From contig CACOZT010000004.1 of the NCBI GenBank assembly GCA_902631785.1, forward strand, positions 1 through 64,000: a stretch of DNA of 64,000 nt, read 5' to 3'. Below, one piece after another: positions 25,879-35,988 of this stretch. The notes beneath the pieces are model-generated. The model worked only from the letters and a program-made list of their open reading frames with translations. It did no database searches and was not told where the DNA came from. Origin of the DNA: an uncultured SAR86 cluster bacterium (GTDB lineage Bacteria > Pseudomonadota > Gammaproteobacteria > Magnimaribacterales > D2472). Position numbers and translations under genes: made by a program. How positions within the stretch are numbered: position 1 is the stretch's first letter; each line of letters starts with the position of its first letter.

Positions 25879-27093
25879 TTATTTGTCTAATTCGAATTCC
25901 TCATGTAAAACTTGAACAGCTTTATCAACTAAATCCTTATCGATAACCATTGTTATTTTTATTTCAGAAGTACATATTATTTGGATATTTACATCGTTTT
26001 GAGACAAAGCCTTAAATGCTTTACTTGCAACTCCAGCCTGTGATCTCATACCAACTCCAACTATTGATACTTTTGCAATTTCAGAATCAATCATCAAATC
26101 GTTAAATTCAACTTCGCTTTTTATATCTTCAATTACTTTGGTTACTGTATCTTGATCCTCTGCTGAGACAGTAAAAGTAAAATCAGTTTTTCCATCAACA
26201 CTTACGTTTTGAACAATTACATCAACCTCAACTTCTGCATCACTTATTGGACCAAGTATCTTGAATGCTGTGCCTGGTATGTCTCCGACTCCGTGCAGAG
26301 TAAATTTTACTTGATCTTTTTGAAATGCAATGCCTGAAACTAAAGCATTTTCCATGGTTTCTTCCTTTAAATTAATTAGTGTGCCTTCTCCATCATTAAA
26401 GCTTGATAGTACTCTTACAGGGACATTATATTTATTAGCAAACTCAACAGCTCTTGTTTGTATTACCTTTGCCCCTTGTCCTGCAAGTTCAAGCATTTCT
26501 TCCATTGTAATAGAATCTAATTTTTTTGCATTCGATACTATCTTTGGATCAGTTGTAAATATACCATCAACGTCTGTATAAATGTCACATCTTGAGGCAT
26601 TGACTTGAGCTGCGATTGCTACTGCAGTTGTATCAGAGCCTCCTCTTCCAAGTGTTGTTACATCACCACCTTCAGTAATTCCTTGGAAACCAGTTATTAT
26701 TGGAATTGTTCCATCCTCGATAACTTTTAATATTTTCTCAGCATCAACGTCCAAAATTTTAGCTTTTGAATATGAATCAGTAGTTTTCATTGATATTTGT
26801 GATGCTGAAAATGATCTAGCTTTAATGCCTTTTGAATGAAGTGCCATTGTAAGCAAGGCAGAGCTTATTGTTTCGCCTGTTGAAACTAATGCATCAAATT
26901 CCCTTTTATCAGGATTCTCTCCAAAATGATTTGCTAACTTTATAAGCTTGTTTGTCTCACCACTCATTGCTGATACAACAACAATTACAGTATTTGAATG
27001 TGAGGCATTTTTTACTATCTCTGCAACAGATTCAATTCTCTCTACTGAACCAACAGAGGTACCTCCAAACTTTTGAACAATAATTTCTGACAT
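25879..27093 (-). CDS. lysC: Aspartate kinase (monofunctional)
   Basis: A 404-residue enzyme for the first step of lysine, threonine and methionine synthesis. The N-terminal VQKFGGTSVGS, the TLGRGGSDTTAVA nucleotide loop and ITGFQG are intact. The C-terminal third holds two ACT domains (around 265-400), the usual site of lysine/threonine feedback. It follows alaS by 7 bp, and its stop abuts pyrC. The alaS-lysC neighbourhood is common in gammaproteobacteria. Confidence 0.96.
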   Translation of the reverse strand: MSEIIVQKFGGTSVGSVERIESVAEIVKNASHSNTVIVVVSAMSGETNKLIKLANHFGENPDKREFDALVSTGETISSALLTMALHSKGIKARSFSASQISMKTTDSYSKAKILDVDAEKILKVIEDGTIPIITGFQGITEGGDVTTLGRGGSDTTAVAIAAQVNASRCDIYTDVDGIFTTDPKIVSNAKKLDSITMEEMLELAGQGAKVIQTRAVEFANKYNVPVRVLSSFNDGEGTLINLKEETMENALVSGIAFQKDQVKFTLHGVGDIPGTAFKILGPISDAEVEVDVIVQNVSVDGKTDFTFTVSAEDQDTVTKVIEDIKSEVEFNDLMIDSEIAKVSIVGVGMRSQAGVASKAFKALSQNDVNIQIICTSEIKITMVIDKDLVDKAVQVLHEEFELDK

Positions 27094-27100
27094 AGTTTTA

Positions 27101-29674
27101 TTATTTAGCGAGGGATTTTACTGAATTTGGTATAGATGTCACGAATTCTTTAGCTTTTTTAGATTCACCAGCTCCTTGAGCAAAGTCCGGACGACCTCCC
27201 CCCTTTCCATTTATTTGATTAGCTAACTCAGAGACAACGTCGTTGGCTGAGAGTTTATCAATTAAATTTTTTGTAACACCACAAACTAACGCAATCTTTT
27301 TATCATTCAATGAATATGCTATTGCACAAACCTTTTCATTGGTACTTTTATGCTGATCTACAATTTCTCTAAGACCTTTCGCATCTTCAATTTGGACCTC
27401 ATCAATTATTAATTTCCAATCGTCAAATTCATGAACCTCTGAGGACACAATTTTTTGAACAGATTTATTACTTGAATTCTTTTTAAGGTTTTTATTCTCA
27501 TCAATTAATGACTTAATTTTTTCATGCATTTCATCAACAGAAACATTAAGAATACTTTGAATAGATGATTGAACTTCACGAATTTTGTTAACATATTCAA
27601 CTGATTTTTTTCCACCTAATGCTTCTATTCTTCTTATTCCAGAAGCAACGCTTGATTGATTAGTAATGGCAAAAAGGCCTATGTCTCCAGTCCTAGAAAC
27701 ATGAGTGCCGCCGCAAAGTTCTACTGAATAGGAGTTTTCACCCATTGTTAGAACTCTTACATCATCGTCATATTTTTCTCCGAAGAGAGCCATAGCACCT
27801 GAATTCAATGCATCTTCTAGTTTCATGAGTTTAGTTTCTACTTCTAGATTTTTTAGAATTTCTCTATTAACAATTTCTTCAATTCGAGATATTTCTTCAT
27901 TTGTTAAAGGCTTTGAATGAGAGAAATCAAATCTGAGTTTATTTTCATCAACCAAAGATCCTTTTTGTTGAACATGATCTCCCAAAACCTCTCTCAGTGC
28001 AGCATGAACTAAATGAGTTGAGGAATGATGAATCGCGATTGCAGATCTTTTTTCTTTTTCAACACTCATTTTTATAACATCACCAGTTTTAATTGTACCT
28101 TTTTTAAGTTTTATTTTATGAATAAATACTTTGCCTTGTCTTTTACAGTCTAAAATATTACCAGTAGCTGATTCAGATGCAAATTGACCCTTATCACCCA
28201 CTTGTCCACCAGCTTCTGCGTAAAATGGTGTTTGATCACATGCCAGAAAAATCTCTTCACCACCTTTAACTTGATTGACTCTTTCTTGGTTTTTCCATAT
28301 TACGACTACCTTAGATTCTGATTCTAATTTTTCATAACCTAAAAAATCTGTTGCCTCAATTCCGGAAGCTGCAGGAAGAGATGAAACAAAACTACTAGAA
28401 GCTTTTGATGTCTTTTTCTGAAGATCCATGCATTCATTAAATCTTTCTTCATCGATTGTAATATCTCGCTCTCTAGCTATATCAGCAGTTAAATCGAATG
28501 GAAAGCCGTATGTATCATGAAGTTTAAAAACAACATCGCCCGACAAAACCTTTCCTTTCATTTCTGACATTGCTTCATCAAGAATCTGAATACCCACTTC
28601 TAGAGTTTCAAAAAATTTAATTTCTTCGTTTTTTATAATCTTAACTATCTCTTTTTGTTTAGTTTTTATATCGGGATAAGCCGAGCTCATTAGTTTTACT
28701 AAATCTTTAACTAAAAAGTGCATAAATGGCTCTTTTGCTCCAATCTTATATCCATGACGAATACCCCTTCTCATAATTCTTCTTAGAACATAGCCTCGAC
28801 CTTCTTTTTCTGGAATAACTCCATCAAGAATTAGGAAAGCGCTAGATCTAATATGATCAGAAATAACCTTATGAGATGTGCTGTTTTTATTTCCTAGAAG
28901 ATTTTCGGATGCGAGAATTAAATCTTTAAAAACATCTGTTTCATAATTTGAGTTAACTCCTTGAAGAACTGCTGCAATTCTTTCTAAGCCCATACCTGTA
29001 TCAACAGATGGTTTTGGAAGAGGCTCCATTTTTCCACTTTCATCTTTATTGAACTGCATAAAAACAAGATTCCATATCTCAATAAATCTATCTCCCTCGT
29101 CACCTTTTGCTCCAGGTGGTGTTCCTTCAATATGATCTCCATGATCATAAAATATCTCTGAACATGGTCCACAAGGACCTGTATCACCCATTGACCAAAA
29201 GTTATCCTCGTCTCCCAGTCTGGCAATTCTTTTTGGATCAATACCTATTTTATTTTTCCAAATCTCTTCAGCCTCATCGTCGTTTTTATATACAGTTATC
29301 CAAAGTTTATCTTTATCTAATTTCAGCACCTCAGTTAGAAATTCCCATGCAAAGCTAATCGCATCTTCTTTGAAATAATCACCAAAACTAAAATTACCTA
29401 ACATTTCAAAAAAAGTATGATGCCTTAATGTGTATCCAACATTCTCCAAGTCATTGTGCTTTCCACCAGCTCTAATACATCTTTGAGATGTTGCAGCTCT
29501 TTTATAGTCTCTTATATCAGTGCCTAGAAAAATATCTTTAAATTGGACCATTCCAGCATTTGTAAATAACAGTGTCTCGTCGTTATTTGGCACTAACGAA
29601 CTGGAATTAACAATTTTGTGATTTTTTGAATTAAAAAAATCTAAGAAAGATTGTCTTATTTCACTAGTCTTCAT
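27101..29674 (-). CDS. alaS: Alanyl-tRNA synthetase
   Basis: An 857-residue class II synthetase. The catalytic domain opens with IRQSFLDFFNSKNH and includes TNAGMVQFK and RCIRAGGKHNDLENVG. The editing domain has HHSSTHLVHAAL (HxxxH) and the matching zinc Cys in CGGTHVSRTG. The C-terminal DHHA1/C-Ala part ends GKGGGRPDFAQGAG. Length is near the usual 875. It begins 1 bp after the gamma-carbonic anhydrase stop, so it is in the same operon. Confidence 0.97.
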   Translation of the reverse strand: MKTSEIRQSFLDFFNSKNHKIVNSSSLVPNNDETLLFTNAGMVQFKDIFLGTDIRDYKRAATSQRCIRAGGKHNDLENVGYTLRHHTFFEMLGNFSFGDYFKEDAISFAWEFLTEVLKLDKDKLWITVYKNDDEAEEIWKNKIGIDPKRIARLGDEDNFWSMGDTGPCGPCSEIFYDHGDHIEGTPPGAKGDEGDRFIEIWNLVFMQFNKDESGKMEPLPKPSVDTGMGLERIAAVLQGVNSNYETDVFKDLILASENLLGNKNSTSHKVISDHIRSSAFLILDGVIPEKEGRGYVLRRIMRRGIRHGYKIGAKEPFMHFLVKDLVKLMSSAYPDIKTKQKEIVKIIKNEEIKFFETLEVGIQILDEAMSEMKGKVLSGDVVFKLHDTYGFPFDLTADIARERDITIDEERFNECMDLQKKTSKASSSFVSSLPAASGIEATDFLGYEKLESESKVVVIWKNQERVNQVKGGEEIFLACDQTPFYAEAGGQVGDKGQFASESATGNILDCKRQGKVFIHKIKLKKGTIKTGDVIKMSVEKEKRSAIAIHHSSTHLVHAALREVLGDHVQQKGSLVDENKLRFDFSHSKPLTNEEISRIEEIVNREILKNLEVETKLMKLEDALNSGAMALFGEKYDDDVRVLTMGENSYSVELCGGTHVSRTGDIGLFAITNQSSVASGIRRIEALGGKKSVEYVNKIREVQSSIQSILNVSVDEMHEKIKSLIDENKNLKKNSSNKSVQKIVSSEVHEFDDWKLIIDEVQIEDAKGLREIVDQHKSTNEKVCAIAYSLNDKKIALVCGVTKNLIDKLSANDVVSELANQINGKGGGRPDFAQGAGESKKAKEFVTSIPNSVKSLAK

Positions 29675-29675
29675 A

Positions 29676-30194
29676 TCAGCTGCTTAATCGTTTGTATTTT
29701 TTATAATTTTCTATGTAATGATCTGCTCCAATAGATACAACGCTTTGCTCTTCTTCACTAAGAACTTTCTTAATTTTTCCTGGTATTCCTAAAACCATTG
29801 AGCCATCAGGAACTTCCATGCCCTCTGTAACAAGTGCTTTTGAGCCGATAATACAATTTTTGCCTATTTTTGCTCCATTAAGAACAACAGATCCTATACC
29901 AATTAAACTCCCGTCTCCTACAGTACATCCATGAAGCATTGCCATATGACCAACTGTTACCTTTTTTCCAATTGAACAGGAAAATCCTGGATCAGTATGA
30001 ATTATCGCACCATCTTGAACATTGGAACCCTCTCCAATGTGAATTGGTTCGTTATCAGCTCTTAAGACTGCATTAAACCAAATGCTTGCGTCTTTATCTA
30101 ATATTACATTTCCAATAACCGTAGCATTGGGTGCAATCCAAAAATGTTCTCCATTTGTTTTAAGTTTTTTATCTTCTAAATCAATATTCATCAT
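29676..30194 (-). CDS. Gamma-class carbonic anhydrase family protein
   Basis: A 172-residue left-handed beta-helix protein built of hexapeptide repeats (ATVIGNVILDKDASIW onwards). The three zinc histidines appear in GAIIHTD near 66 and in VGHMAMLHG near 82-90. Members act as carbonic anhydrases or CaiE/PaaY-like acyltransferase relatives. Its start overlaps the Nudix stop by 14 bp, so translation is coupled. Only the family can be given with confidence. Confidence 0.88.
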   Translation of the reverse strand: MMNIDLEDKKLKTNGEHFWIAPNATVIGNVILDKDASIWFNAVLRADNEPIHIGEGSNVQDGAIIHTDPGFSCSIGKKVTVGHMAMLHGCTVGDGSLIGIGSVVLNGAKIGKNCIIGSKALVTEGMEVPDGSMVLGIPGKIKKVLSEEEQSVVSIGADHYIENYKKYKRLSS

Positions 30195-30777
30195 AAGCCC
30201 TTAAAAGATCTAAATCAGTATTGATTGATGCATCAAAACATATATTTAAAAAATCAGCTGTAATCATAGCTGTTAGTCCCCATATTTTGTTTCCATTATA
30301 AACCCAACTTGGTATATATACTTTCAAATCATTTCTTTTAAATTCCTTGTAACTTACGGTGTCCGGATTCATTAAGAAACTTACAGGAACTGAGAAAATT
30401 TCATCAATTTCATAGTTGCCTTCAAATTCTTGATTTTTAGTCAAAAAACCAACATAAGGATTAACTTCTATCTTATGTCTTGATAAAAGAAAGTTTAATG
30501 ATCCTAACTTTTCAATATTAACTGTATCCAAATTTATTTCTTCGTTAGATTCTCGCAAAGCAGTTTCATATAGATTCTTGTCATGTTCTTCCCACTTGCC
30601 TCCAGGGAAGCTTACTTCACCAGAGTGCGTAGACAAATTTGACGATCTTTTAGTAAATAAAATTTTGTAATCTTCATCGTTATCTTTATGAAGAATTATT
30701 AAAACACCAGCTTTTTTATAATTTGTCGCCTTTATTGGATTTATTTGTTTAAGTTTTTGCTTTATGCTGTCTAACAT
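30181..30777 (-). CDS. Nudix hydrolase, CoA pyrophosphatase-like
   Basis: A 198-residue Nudix protein. The UPF0035-type block FTKRSSNLSTHSGEVSFPGG precedes the Nudix box GKWEEHDKN...ALRESNEEI, in which the usual final Gly of EExG is Asn. This arrangement is that of NudL-type CoA/acyl-CoA diphosphatases, which recycle coenzyme A. It is first in the Nudix-gammaCA-alaS-lysC-pyrC run and faces the second Nudix gene divergently across 52 bp. Confidence 0.85.
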   Translation of the reverse strand: MLDSIKQKLKQINPIKATNYKKAGVLIILHKDNDEDYKILFTKRSSNLSTHSGEVSFPGGKWEEHDKNLYETALRESNEEINLDTVNIEKLGSLNFLLSRHKIEVNPYVGFLTKNQEFEGNYEIDEIFSVPVSFLMNPDTVSYKEFKRNDLKVYIPSWVYNGNKIWGLTAMITADFLNICFDASINTDLDLLRAYDEY

Positions 30778-30829
30778 ATAGATAAGTTTAACTTCTTACG
30801 TATCTATATTCTCTAAATAAGGAAGAAAA

Positions 30830-31366
30830 TTGAAATATTGTTCAAATTGTGGAACTTCAAATATAGAATTCAAAATTCCAGAGCACGATAATATCAAGAG
30901 ATATTGTTGTCCTGAGTGTGACACAATCTTTTATACAAATCCAAACGTTGTAGTAGGTGCTCTATGTTTAAGAGATAGCAAAATATTAATGGCGAAAAGA
31001 AATATAAATCCCAGAAAAGATCTATGGACTTTGCCAGCAGGCTTCATGGAAAATGCAGAAACATTACAAGAAGGAGCAATAAGAGAAACATTTGAAGAGA
31101 CTGGATCAAAGGCAGAAGTAAAAATGGCATATACGATGTTTAGCTTGCCTCATATAAATCAAGTACATATGTTTTTCTTAGCTGATCTATTGGATGATAA
31201 TTATGGGCCTACTTTTGAAAGCTCAGAGGTTAGGTTGTTTGAAATAGACGAAATTTTGTGGGATGAAATTGCATTTCCTACAGTTGAAAAAACTCTCAAG
31301 TACTATATTGAAGACCTTAAAGAAGGAAGTTTTAGTTTTAGAGAAAAAGATATTAAGTTGTGGTAA
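30830..31366 (+). CDS. Nudix hydrolase with N-terminal zinc ribbon
   Basis: A 178-residue protein starting at TTG, with an AAGGAAG ribosome site 6 bases upstream and no better ATG before the conserved part. A zinc ribbon (C4, C7, C27, C30) comes before the Nudix domain; the box GFMENAETLQEGAIRETFEE (residues 68-87) fits GX5EX7REUXEE fully. This layout occurs in NudC-like and ADP-ribose pyrophosphatase-like proteins, but the NudC SQPWPFPxS motif is absent. The stop abuts the purL stop. The nucleotide substrate is unknown. Confidence 0.88.
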   Translation: MKYCSNCGTSNIEFKIPEHDNIKRYCCPECDTIFYTNPNVVVGALCLRDSKILMAKRNINPRKDLWTLPAGFMENAETLQEGAIRETFEETGSKAEVKMAYTMFSLPHINQVHMFFLADLLDDNYGPTFESSEVRLFEIDEILWDEIAFPTVEKTLKYYIEDLKEGSFSFREKDIKLW

Positions 31367-34300
31367 TCAGCTACTTTCGCTGAAGTTTTTTGCATTTACA
31401 AAAATCTGCATCCACGGAGAGAATTCATTCCAGTCACCTCTATGCCAACTCATTTGTACTTTTCTGAATACTCTCTCTGGATGAGGCATCATAATTGTAA
31501 TCCTGCCATTTGATGCAGTTATGCCAGTAATGCCATTTGGCGATCCGTTTGGATTGATAGGATATTTTTCAGTCGATCTCTCTAAAGCGTCTACAAATTG
31601 CATAGCTATTTGATTGGATTTAACTAATTCCTCAAGATTGTTATCTTTAAAAACAGCTCTTCCCTCACCATGTGCTGATGCGACTGGTACCATCCAATCA
31701 TCCATATCATTAAGCAACACAGATTCTGTTTTGAAAATTTTAACTTGGGCTAAGCGAGCTTCGAATTGATCAGATAAGTTTCTCTCAAAACTTGGCCAAA
31801 AATCTGCACCAGGAATAATATCTTTTAAATTAGATAACATTTGGCAGCCATTACATACACCCAGGGTAAATACACTCTCATTATGAAAAAATTCTTGAAA
31901 CTGATCTTTAACAATATTGTTATACAAGATAGTCTTTGACCAACCGCCTCCAGCTCCTAGGACGTCACCATATGAAAAGCCTCCACATACTGCCATACCC
32001 TGGAAATCTTTTAGGTTTATATTTCCATCCAGGAGATCTTGCATATGGACATCATGCGCATCAAAACCTGCCAATGTAAATGCTGCAGCCATTTCATTTT
32101 GACCATTTACTCCTTGTTCTCTTAAAACAGCTACTTTTGGTTTTGTCTTTTTGGTATTAAAAGTTTCTAATTGAGACTCATCAAAGCAAATATTAGCTTT
32201 AAGGCCATCAAAGCTATTGTCATCAAGCAAGCTTAGTTCTGAATCGGCGATTGCTTTGTTATCACGAATAGACTGAATTGCATGAGAAGTTTCTCTCCAA
32301 AATTTTTCAAGATCAATAACTGATTCACAATAGACTTCAGAATTATCATTAAAGATAGAAAAATTTTTGTCTTGAATCTCAGCAATATTCCTTACAAATA
32401 TTTCATTGCTTTCAAACATTTTTACAATTTCATCTGTGTAATTTTTTTCAATTTGAATGACATAACCAATTTCTTCAGAAAACATCATTTGGTTCAAATT
32501 AGATACTTTTTCTAGATTAACCCTCATCCCAACTTTTTTAGTGAAACACATCTCCAACAAAGTTGTAACCAAGCCTCCATCCGATATGTCATGCATTGCC
32601 AATATTTTTTTATTTTTTACAAGATCTTGAACTGTTGAGAACATCTTATTAAATTTACTAACATCATCAATGTCGGGTGTACTTTGATATTTAGATTGAG
32701 TTACTTCTGAAAAGATTGATCCGGCTAATCTAAAATTATCGTCAAGTTTAATTAAAAGAATAGATGTATTTTTTTCTAAATCTAGTTCTGGCGTAACTGC
32801 ATCTAATACATCTTCGACTGGTGCCATTGCCGTTACAATTCCTGACAATGGACTTGATACCTCATAGTCAGTGTTATTGTCTGTCCATTTTGTTCGCATT
32901 GATAAAGAGTCTTTTCCAACCGGTATGGAGACTTTTAAATCAACAGCAATTTTTGATAAGGCTTCAACTCCTGATCTAAGAGCTAAATTATCGGAATTTT
33001 CTCCACAAGCTGCCATCCAATTTGCAGATACTTGAACATTATTCAATCCAGTTATGACAACACCTGACATATTCGTTAATGCTTCGCCTAGAGCCATTCT
33101 CATTGAGGCAGCTGGATTTGTTAAGGCCAAAGTAGGTTTTTCACCTATAGTTACAACCTCACCTTCATTTGATGTAAAAGATCTTAAGCTCATAGAGTAA
33201 TCAGAAACTGGAACTTGATATGGTCCTACAAACTGATCTCTTGCAACCATGCCACTTACTGTTCTATCACCAATAGTTATAAGAAAAGATTTTGAAGAAA
33301 CAGTCGGATGCCGAAGGACCTTTTCAATCGCACTTTCAAGTCCTATTTGCTCAGCATTATGATCGCTAACTAGTGTCTTATCCTCCTCTGATACTTCCAT
33401 TTCTGTGATTGGTAGATCTCCAAATAACATTGATAAGGGAACATCAACTGGATAATTATTATTGTCTTCATCAAATAACTTTACCGACATCTCTTTTGTT
33501 GTATTTCCAACAATGGCGTACTCACATCTCTCTCTTTTACATATTTTCTCAAATAACTCTCTATTAGATTTATTAATTGCTAATACATACCTTTCTTGGG
33601 ATTCATTAGACCAAATTTCCATAGGGGACATTGATTTGTCTGAATTTGGTATCTTTGATAGCTCTATATAGACACCTAAATTAGAGTCTTTGGCAAGTTC
33701 TGGTATTGCATTTGAAAGTCCCCCAGCGCCTACATCATGAATAAACTCTATTAAACTATTTTCTTGTGATGAACATCTATTAATGACCTCCTGACATCTT
33801 CTTTCCATTTCAGCGTTGTCTCTTTGCACTGATGCAAAATCTAAGTCTTCATCACTGTCTCCAGATGAGACTGAGGATGCAGCACCTCCTCCAAGCCCAA
33901 TTAACATTGCTGGACCACCCAAAACAACAACCAGATAATCTTCTTCAATTTGTAATTTAAAGTTATTTTTATCTCGAACTTCTCCAATTCCTCCTGCCAA
34001 CATTATTGGTTTGTGATAGCCAAAAGCTTTGTTGTTTTCAAAGTCTGTTTCAAAACATCTGAAATAACCAAGAGTTGCTGGCCTCCCAAATTCGTTGTTA
34101 AAGGCTGCAGCTCCGATCGGTGCCTCAATCATTATCTCTAGTGGTGACGCAATTCTAGAAGGTTTGTTTTCATCTTTTTCCCAACTTCTAATAAGGTTTG
34201 GAATTCTTAAATTTGAAACGTTATAGCCTACTAAGCCAATTTTTGGTTTAGCGCCTCTTCCAGTTGCGCCTTCATCTCTTATTTCCCCACCTGAACCTGT

Positions 34301-35206
34301 TGATGCTCCAGGATAAGGTGATATTGCTGTTGGGTGATTATGAGTTTCAACTTTTATAGTTGAGTTTAATTTATCCTCTACAAATCCATATTCATTTGAA
34401 TCACTTAAATGCAATCTTTCAACTTTAGAACCTTTGATGATTGCTGCATTATCTTTATAGGCTGAAATGATCCCATCTGGAGATGACTTGCTAGTTTCTT
34501 TAATTAAATCAAATAAAGTATTATTTTTCTTAGCTCCATTAATATTCCATTTTGCATTAAATATTTTATGTCTACAGTGCTCAGAATTAGCCTGAGCAAA
34601 CATCATAAGTTCAGCATCAGTAGGATTTCTGTTTTCATTTGAGTAAAAGTCATACAAATAATCTATTTCTTGATCACTCATTGCAAAACCAAACGATTTA
34701 TTTGCTTGCTCCAATTCTGATTTGCCTTTCTTTATAATATCTATGTGATTTAAAGTTCTTGAACTATCTGATTTGAACAAATCCTTGAAATCATTTTGAT
34801 TAAAATATAAGGATTGTGTCATTCGATCATAAAACATCGAAAGGTCTAAAGTGCTTAAATCTATATCATTTTCAATTATAAATCCGTTCAGTTTTTCTAC
34901 CCTCAAAACATCATTGAATCCTACATTTTTTATAATGTCCTCCGTTTTAGATGACCAAGGTGAAATCGTTCCTAATCTTGGTCCTACGTAAAATGAAAAT
35001 TCTATGTCATTTTCTTCAGCTGACAGGATGTCTTTTAATCCCTCTTGATTGGATGTTTCAGATACAGATTGGATTAAATAAATCTCATTTGATGATATTT
35101 TTGTATCGAATTTATTAAGTTTTGAAAATTGACTCTCAATCTGATCAAGTTTTGAGCTTGAAAAACTTTGTTTGCCTTTAAATATAAAGTTTTTAGTCTT
35201 TGACAC
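31367..35206 (-). CDS. purL: Phosphoribosylformylglycinamidine synthase
   Basis: A 1279-residue large-type PurL fusing synthetase and glutaminase in one chain, the fourth step of purine synthesis. FGAR-AT motifs include MFAQANSEHCRHKIFNA near 202-218, HNHPTAISPYPGASTGSGGE with the ATP loop, and a linker/AIRS-like second half. The C-terminal class I glutaminase shows the nucleophile in LGVCNGCQML and the His-Glu pair in MPHPERVFR. The length is right for the gammaproteobacterial form (about 1290). It is divergent from the MltF-like gene, a conserved arrangement. Confidence 0.97.
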   Translation of the reverse strand: MSKTKNFIFKGKQSFSSSKLDQIESQFSKLNKFDTKISSNEIYLIQSVSETSNQEGLKDILSAEENDIEFSFYVGPRLGTISPWSSKTEDIIKNVGFNDVLRVEKLNGFIIENDIDLSTLDLSMFYDRMTQSLYFNQNDFKDLFKSDSSRTLNHIDIIKKGKSELEQANKSFGFAMSDQEIDYLYDFYSNENRNPTDAELMMFAQANSEHCRHKIFNAKWNINGAKKNNTLFDLIKETSKSSPDGIISAYKDNAAIIKGSKVERLHLSDSNEYGFVEDKLNSTIKVETHNHPTAISPYPGASTGSGGEIRDEGATGRGAKPKIGLVGYNVSNLRIPNLIRSWEKDENKPSRIASPLEIMIEAPIGAAAFNNEFGRPATLGYFRCFETDFENNKAFGYHKPIMLAGGIGEVRDKNNFKLQIEEDYLVVVLGGPAMLIGLGGGAASSVSSGDSDEDLDFASVQRDNAEMERRCQEVINRCSSQENSLIEFIHDVGAGGLSNAIPELAKDSNLGVYIELSKIPNSDKSMSPMEIWSNESQERYVLAINKSNRELFEKICKRERCEYAIVGNTTKEMSVKLFDEDNNNYPVDVPLSMLFGDLPITEMEVSEEDKTLVSDHNAEQIGLESAIEKVLRHPTVSSKSFLITIGDRTVSGMVARDQFVGPYQVPVSDYSMSLRSFTSNEGEVVTIGEKPTLALTNPAASMRMALGEALTNMSGVVITGLNNVQVSANWMAACGENSDNLALRSGVEALSKIAVDLKVSIPVGKDSLSMRTKWTDNNTDYEVSSPLSGIVTAMAPVEDVLDAVTPELDLEKNTSILLIKLDDNFRLAGSIFSEVTQSKYQSTPDIDDVSKFNKMFSTVQDLVKNKKILAMHDISDGGLVTTLLEMCFTKKVGMRVNLEKVSNLNQMMFSEEIGYVIQIEKNYTDEIVKMFESNEIFVRNIAEIQDKNFSIFNDNSEVYCESVIDLEKFWRETSHAIQSIRDNKAIADSELSLLDDNSFDGLKANICFDESQLETFNTKKTKPKVAVLREQGVNGQNEMAAAFTLAGFDAHDVHMQDLLDGNINLKDFQGMAVCGGFSYGDVLGAGGGWSKTILYNNIVKDQFQEFFHNESVFTLGVCNGCQMLSNLKDIIPGADFWPSFERNLSDQFEARLAQVKIFKTESVLLNDMDDWMVPVASAHGEGRAVFKDNNLEELVKSNQIAMQFVDALERSTEKYPINPNGSPNGITGITASNGRITIMMPHPERVFRKVQMSWHRGDWNEFSPWMQIFVNAKNFSESS

Positions 35207-35274
35207 TTCTTTAAGTCTGAAATATTGTATATAGCATAATAATTATAAAGTCTTTATGAATTAAATAATTAAAA

Positions 35275-35988
35275 ATGGGGAATATCTTTAGATTTTTTTT
35301 ATTTTCAGTTTTTGCCGTGATTATGGTTGGATGCTCATCAGCAAAAAATGAAATGACCTGCGAAGAAATTTTAGATCTTGCCTACAAGGATTCATCATTA
35401 AATAATTTTGAAAAAAATAAATTTAAAGATCTGTTGTCCAATCGATATCCAAAATATGATGAAATGTTTAATGATGCTTCTATAGAAACTAATATTGAAA
35501 AAAATCTTTTAGCTGCCATTTCATTTCAAGAATCACAATGGGATCCAAGAGCAAAATCCAGTATGGGTGTTAGGGGTATGATGATGGTAACTTTAGAAAC
35601 TGCCGCCTTGGTTGGTGTTGAAAAGAGATTGAATCCCGAGCAAAACATAAAAGGTGGTGCAAGATATTTTGCAATCCTTCAAGACAAAAATAAAATTGGT
35701 CCAAGTGAAGCTGATCAATTATCCATAGTATTAGCAAGCTACAATCTGGGACCAACTAACATTATCAACATTGCTAATCATATAGATACTAATGTTGAAA
35801 ATGTTACATGGATAAAACTTAGAGACAGATTAAAAGAAACAAAGAATGAAGAGTTTAATATGATGGATGGTGATTCATACTCAAGAGCTCAACAGGCAAT
35901 TAATTATGTCGATAGAGTTAAAGACTACTATAGATTGATGAGTGCACATACCTGTGTACAACCTAAAGATCAATTAATTTTCTTTTAA
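35275..35988 (+). CDS. Lytic transglycosylase lipoprotein, MltF C-terminal type
   Basis: A 237-residue lipoprotein with a signal ending in the lipobox VMVGC (Cys20). The SLT domain follows: [18 protein letters not shown] with catalytic Glu (residue about 86), [19 protein letters not shown] and [10 protein letters not shown]. These motifs match the catalytic domain of membrane-bound MltF, and the location next to purL matches E. coli mltF. The solute-binding-like N-terminal domain of MltF (about 270 residues) is absent; about 60 residues lie between lipobox and SLT domain. It overlaps the convergent uvrB by 26 bp. It would cleave peptidoglycan at the outer membrane. Confidence 0.9.
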   Translation: MGNIFRFFLFSVFAVIMVGCSSAKNEMTCEEILDLAYKDSSLNNFEKNKFKDLLSNRYPKYDEMFNDASIETNIEKNLLAAISFQESQWDPRAKSSMGVRGMMMVTLETAALVGVEKRLNPEQNIKGGARYFAILQDKNKIGPSEADQLSIVLASYNLGPTNIINIANHIDTNVENVTWIKLRDRLKETKNEEFNMMDGDSYSRAQQAINYVDRVKDYYRLMSAHTCVQPKDQLIFF

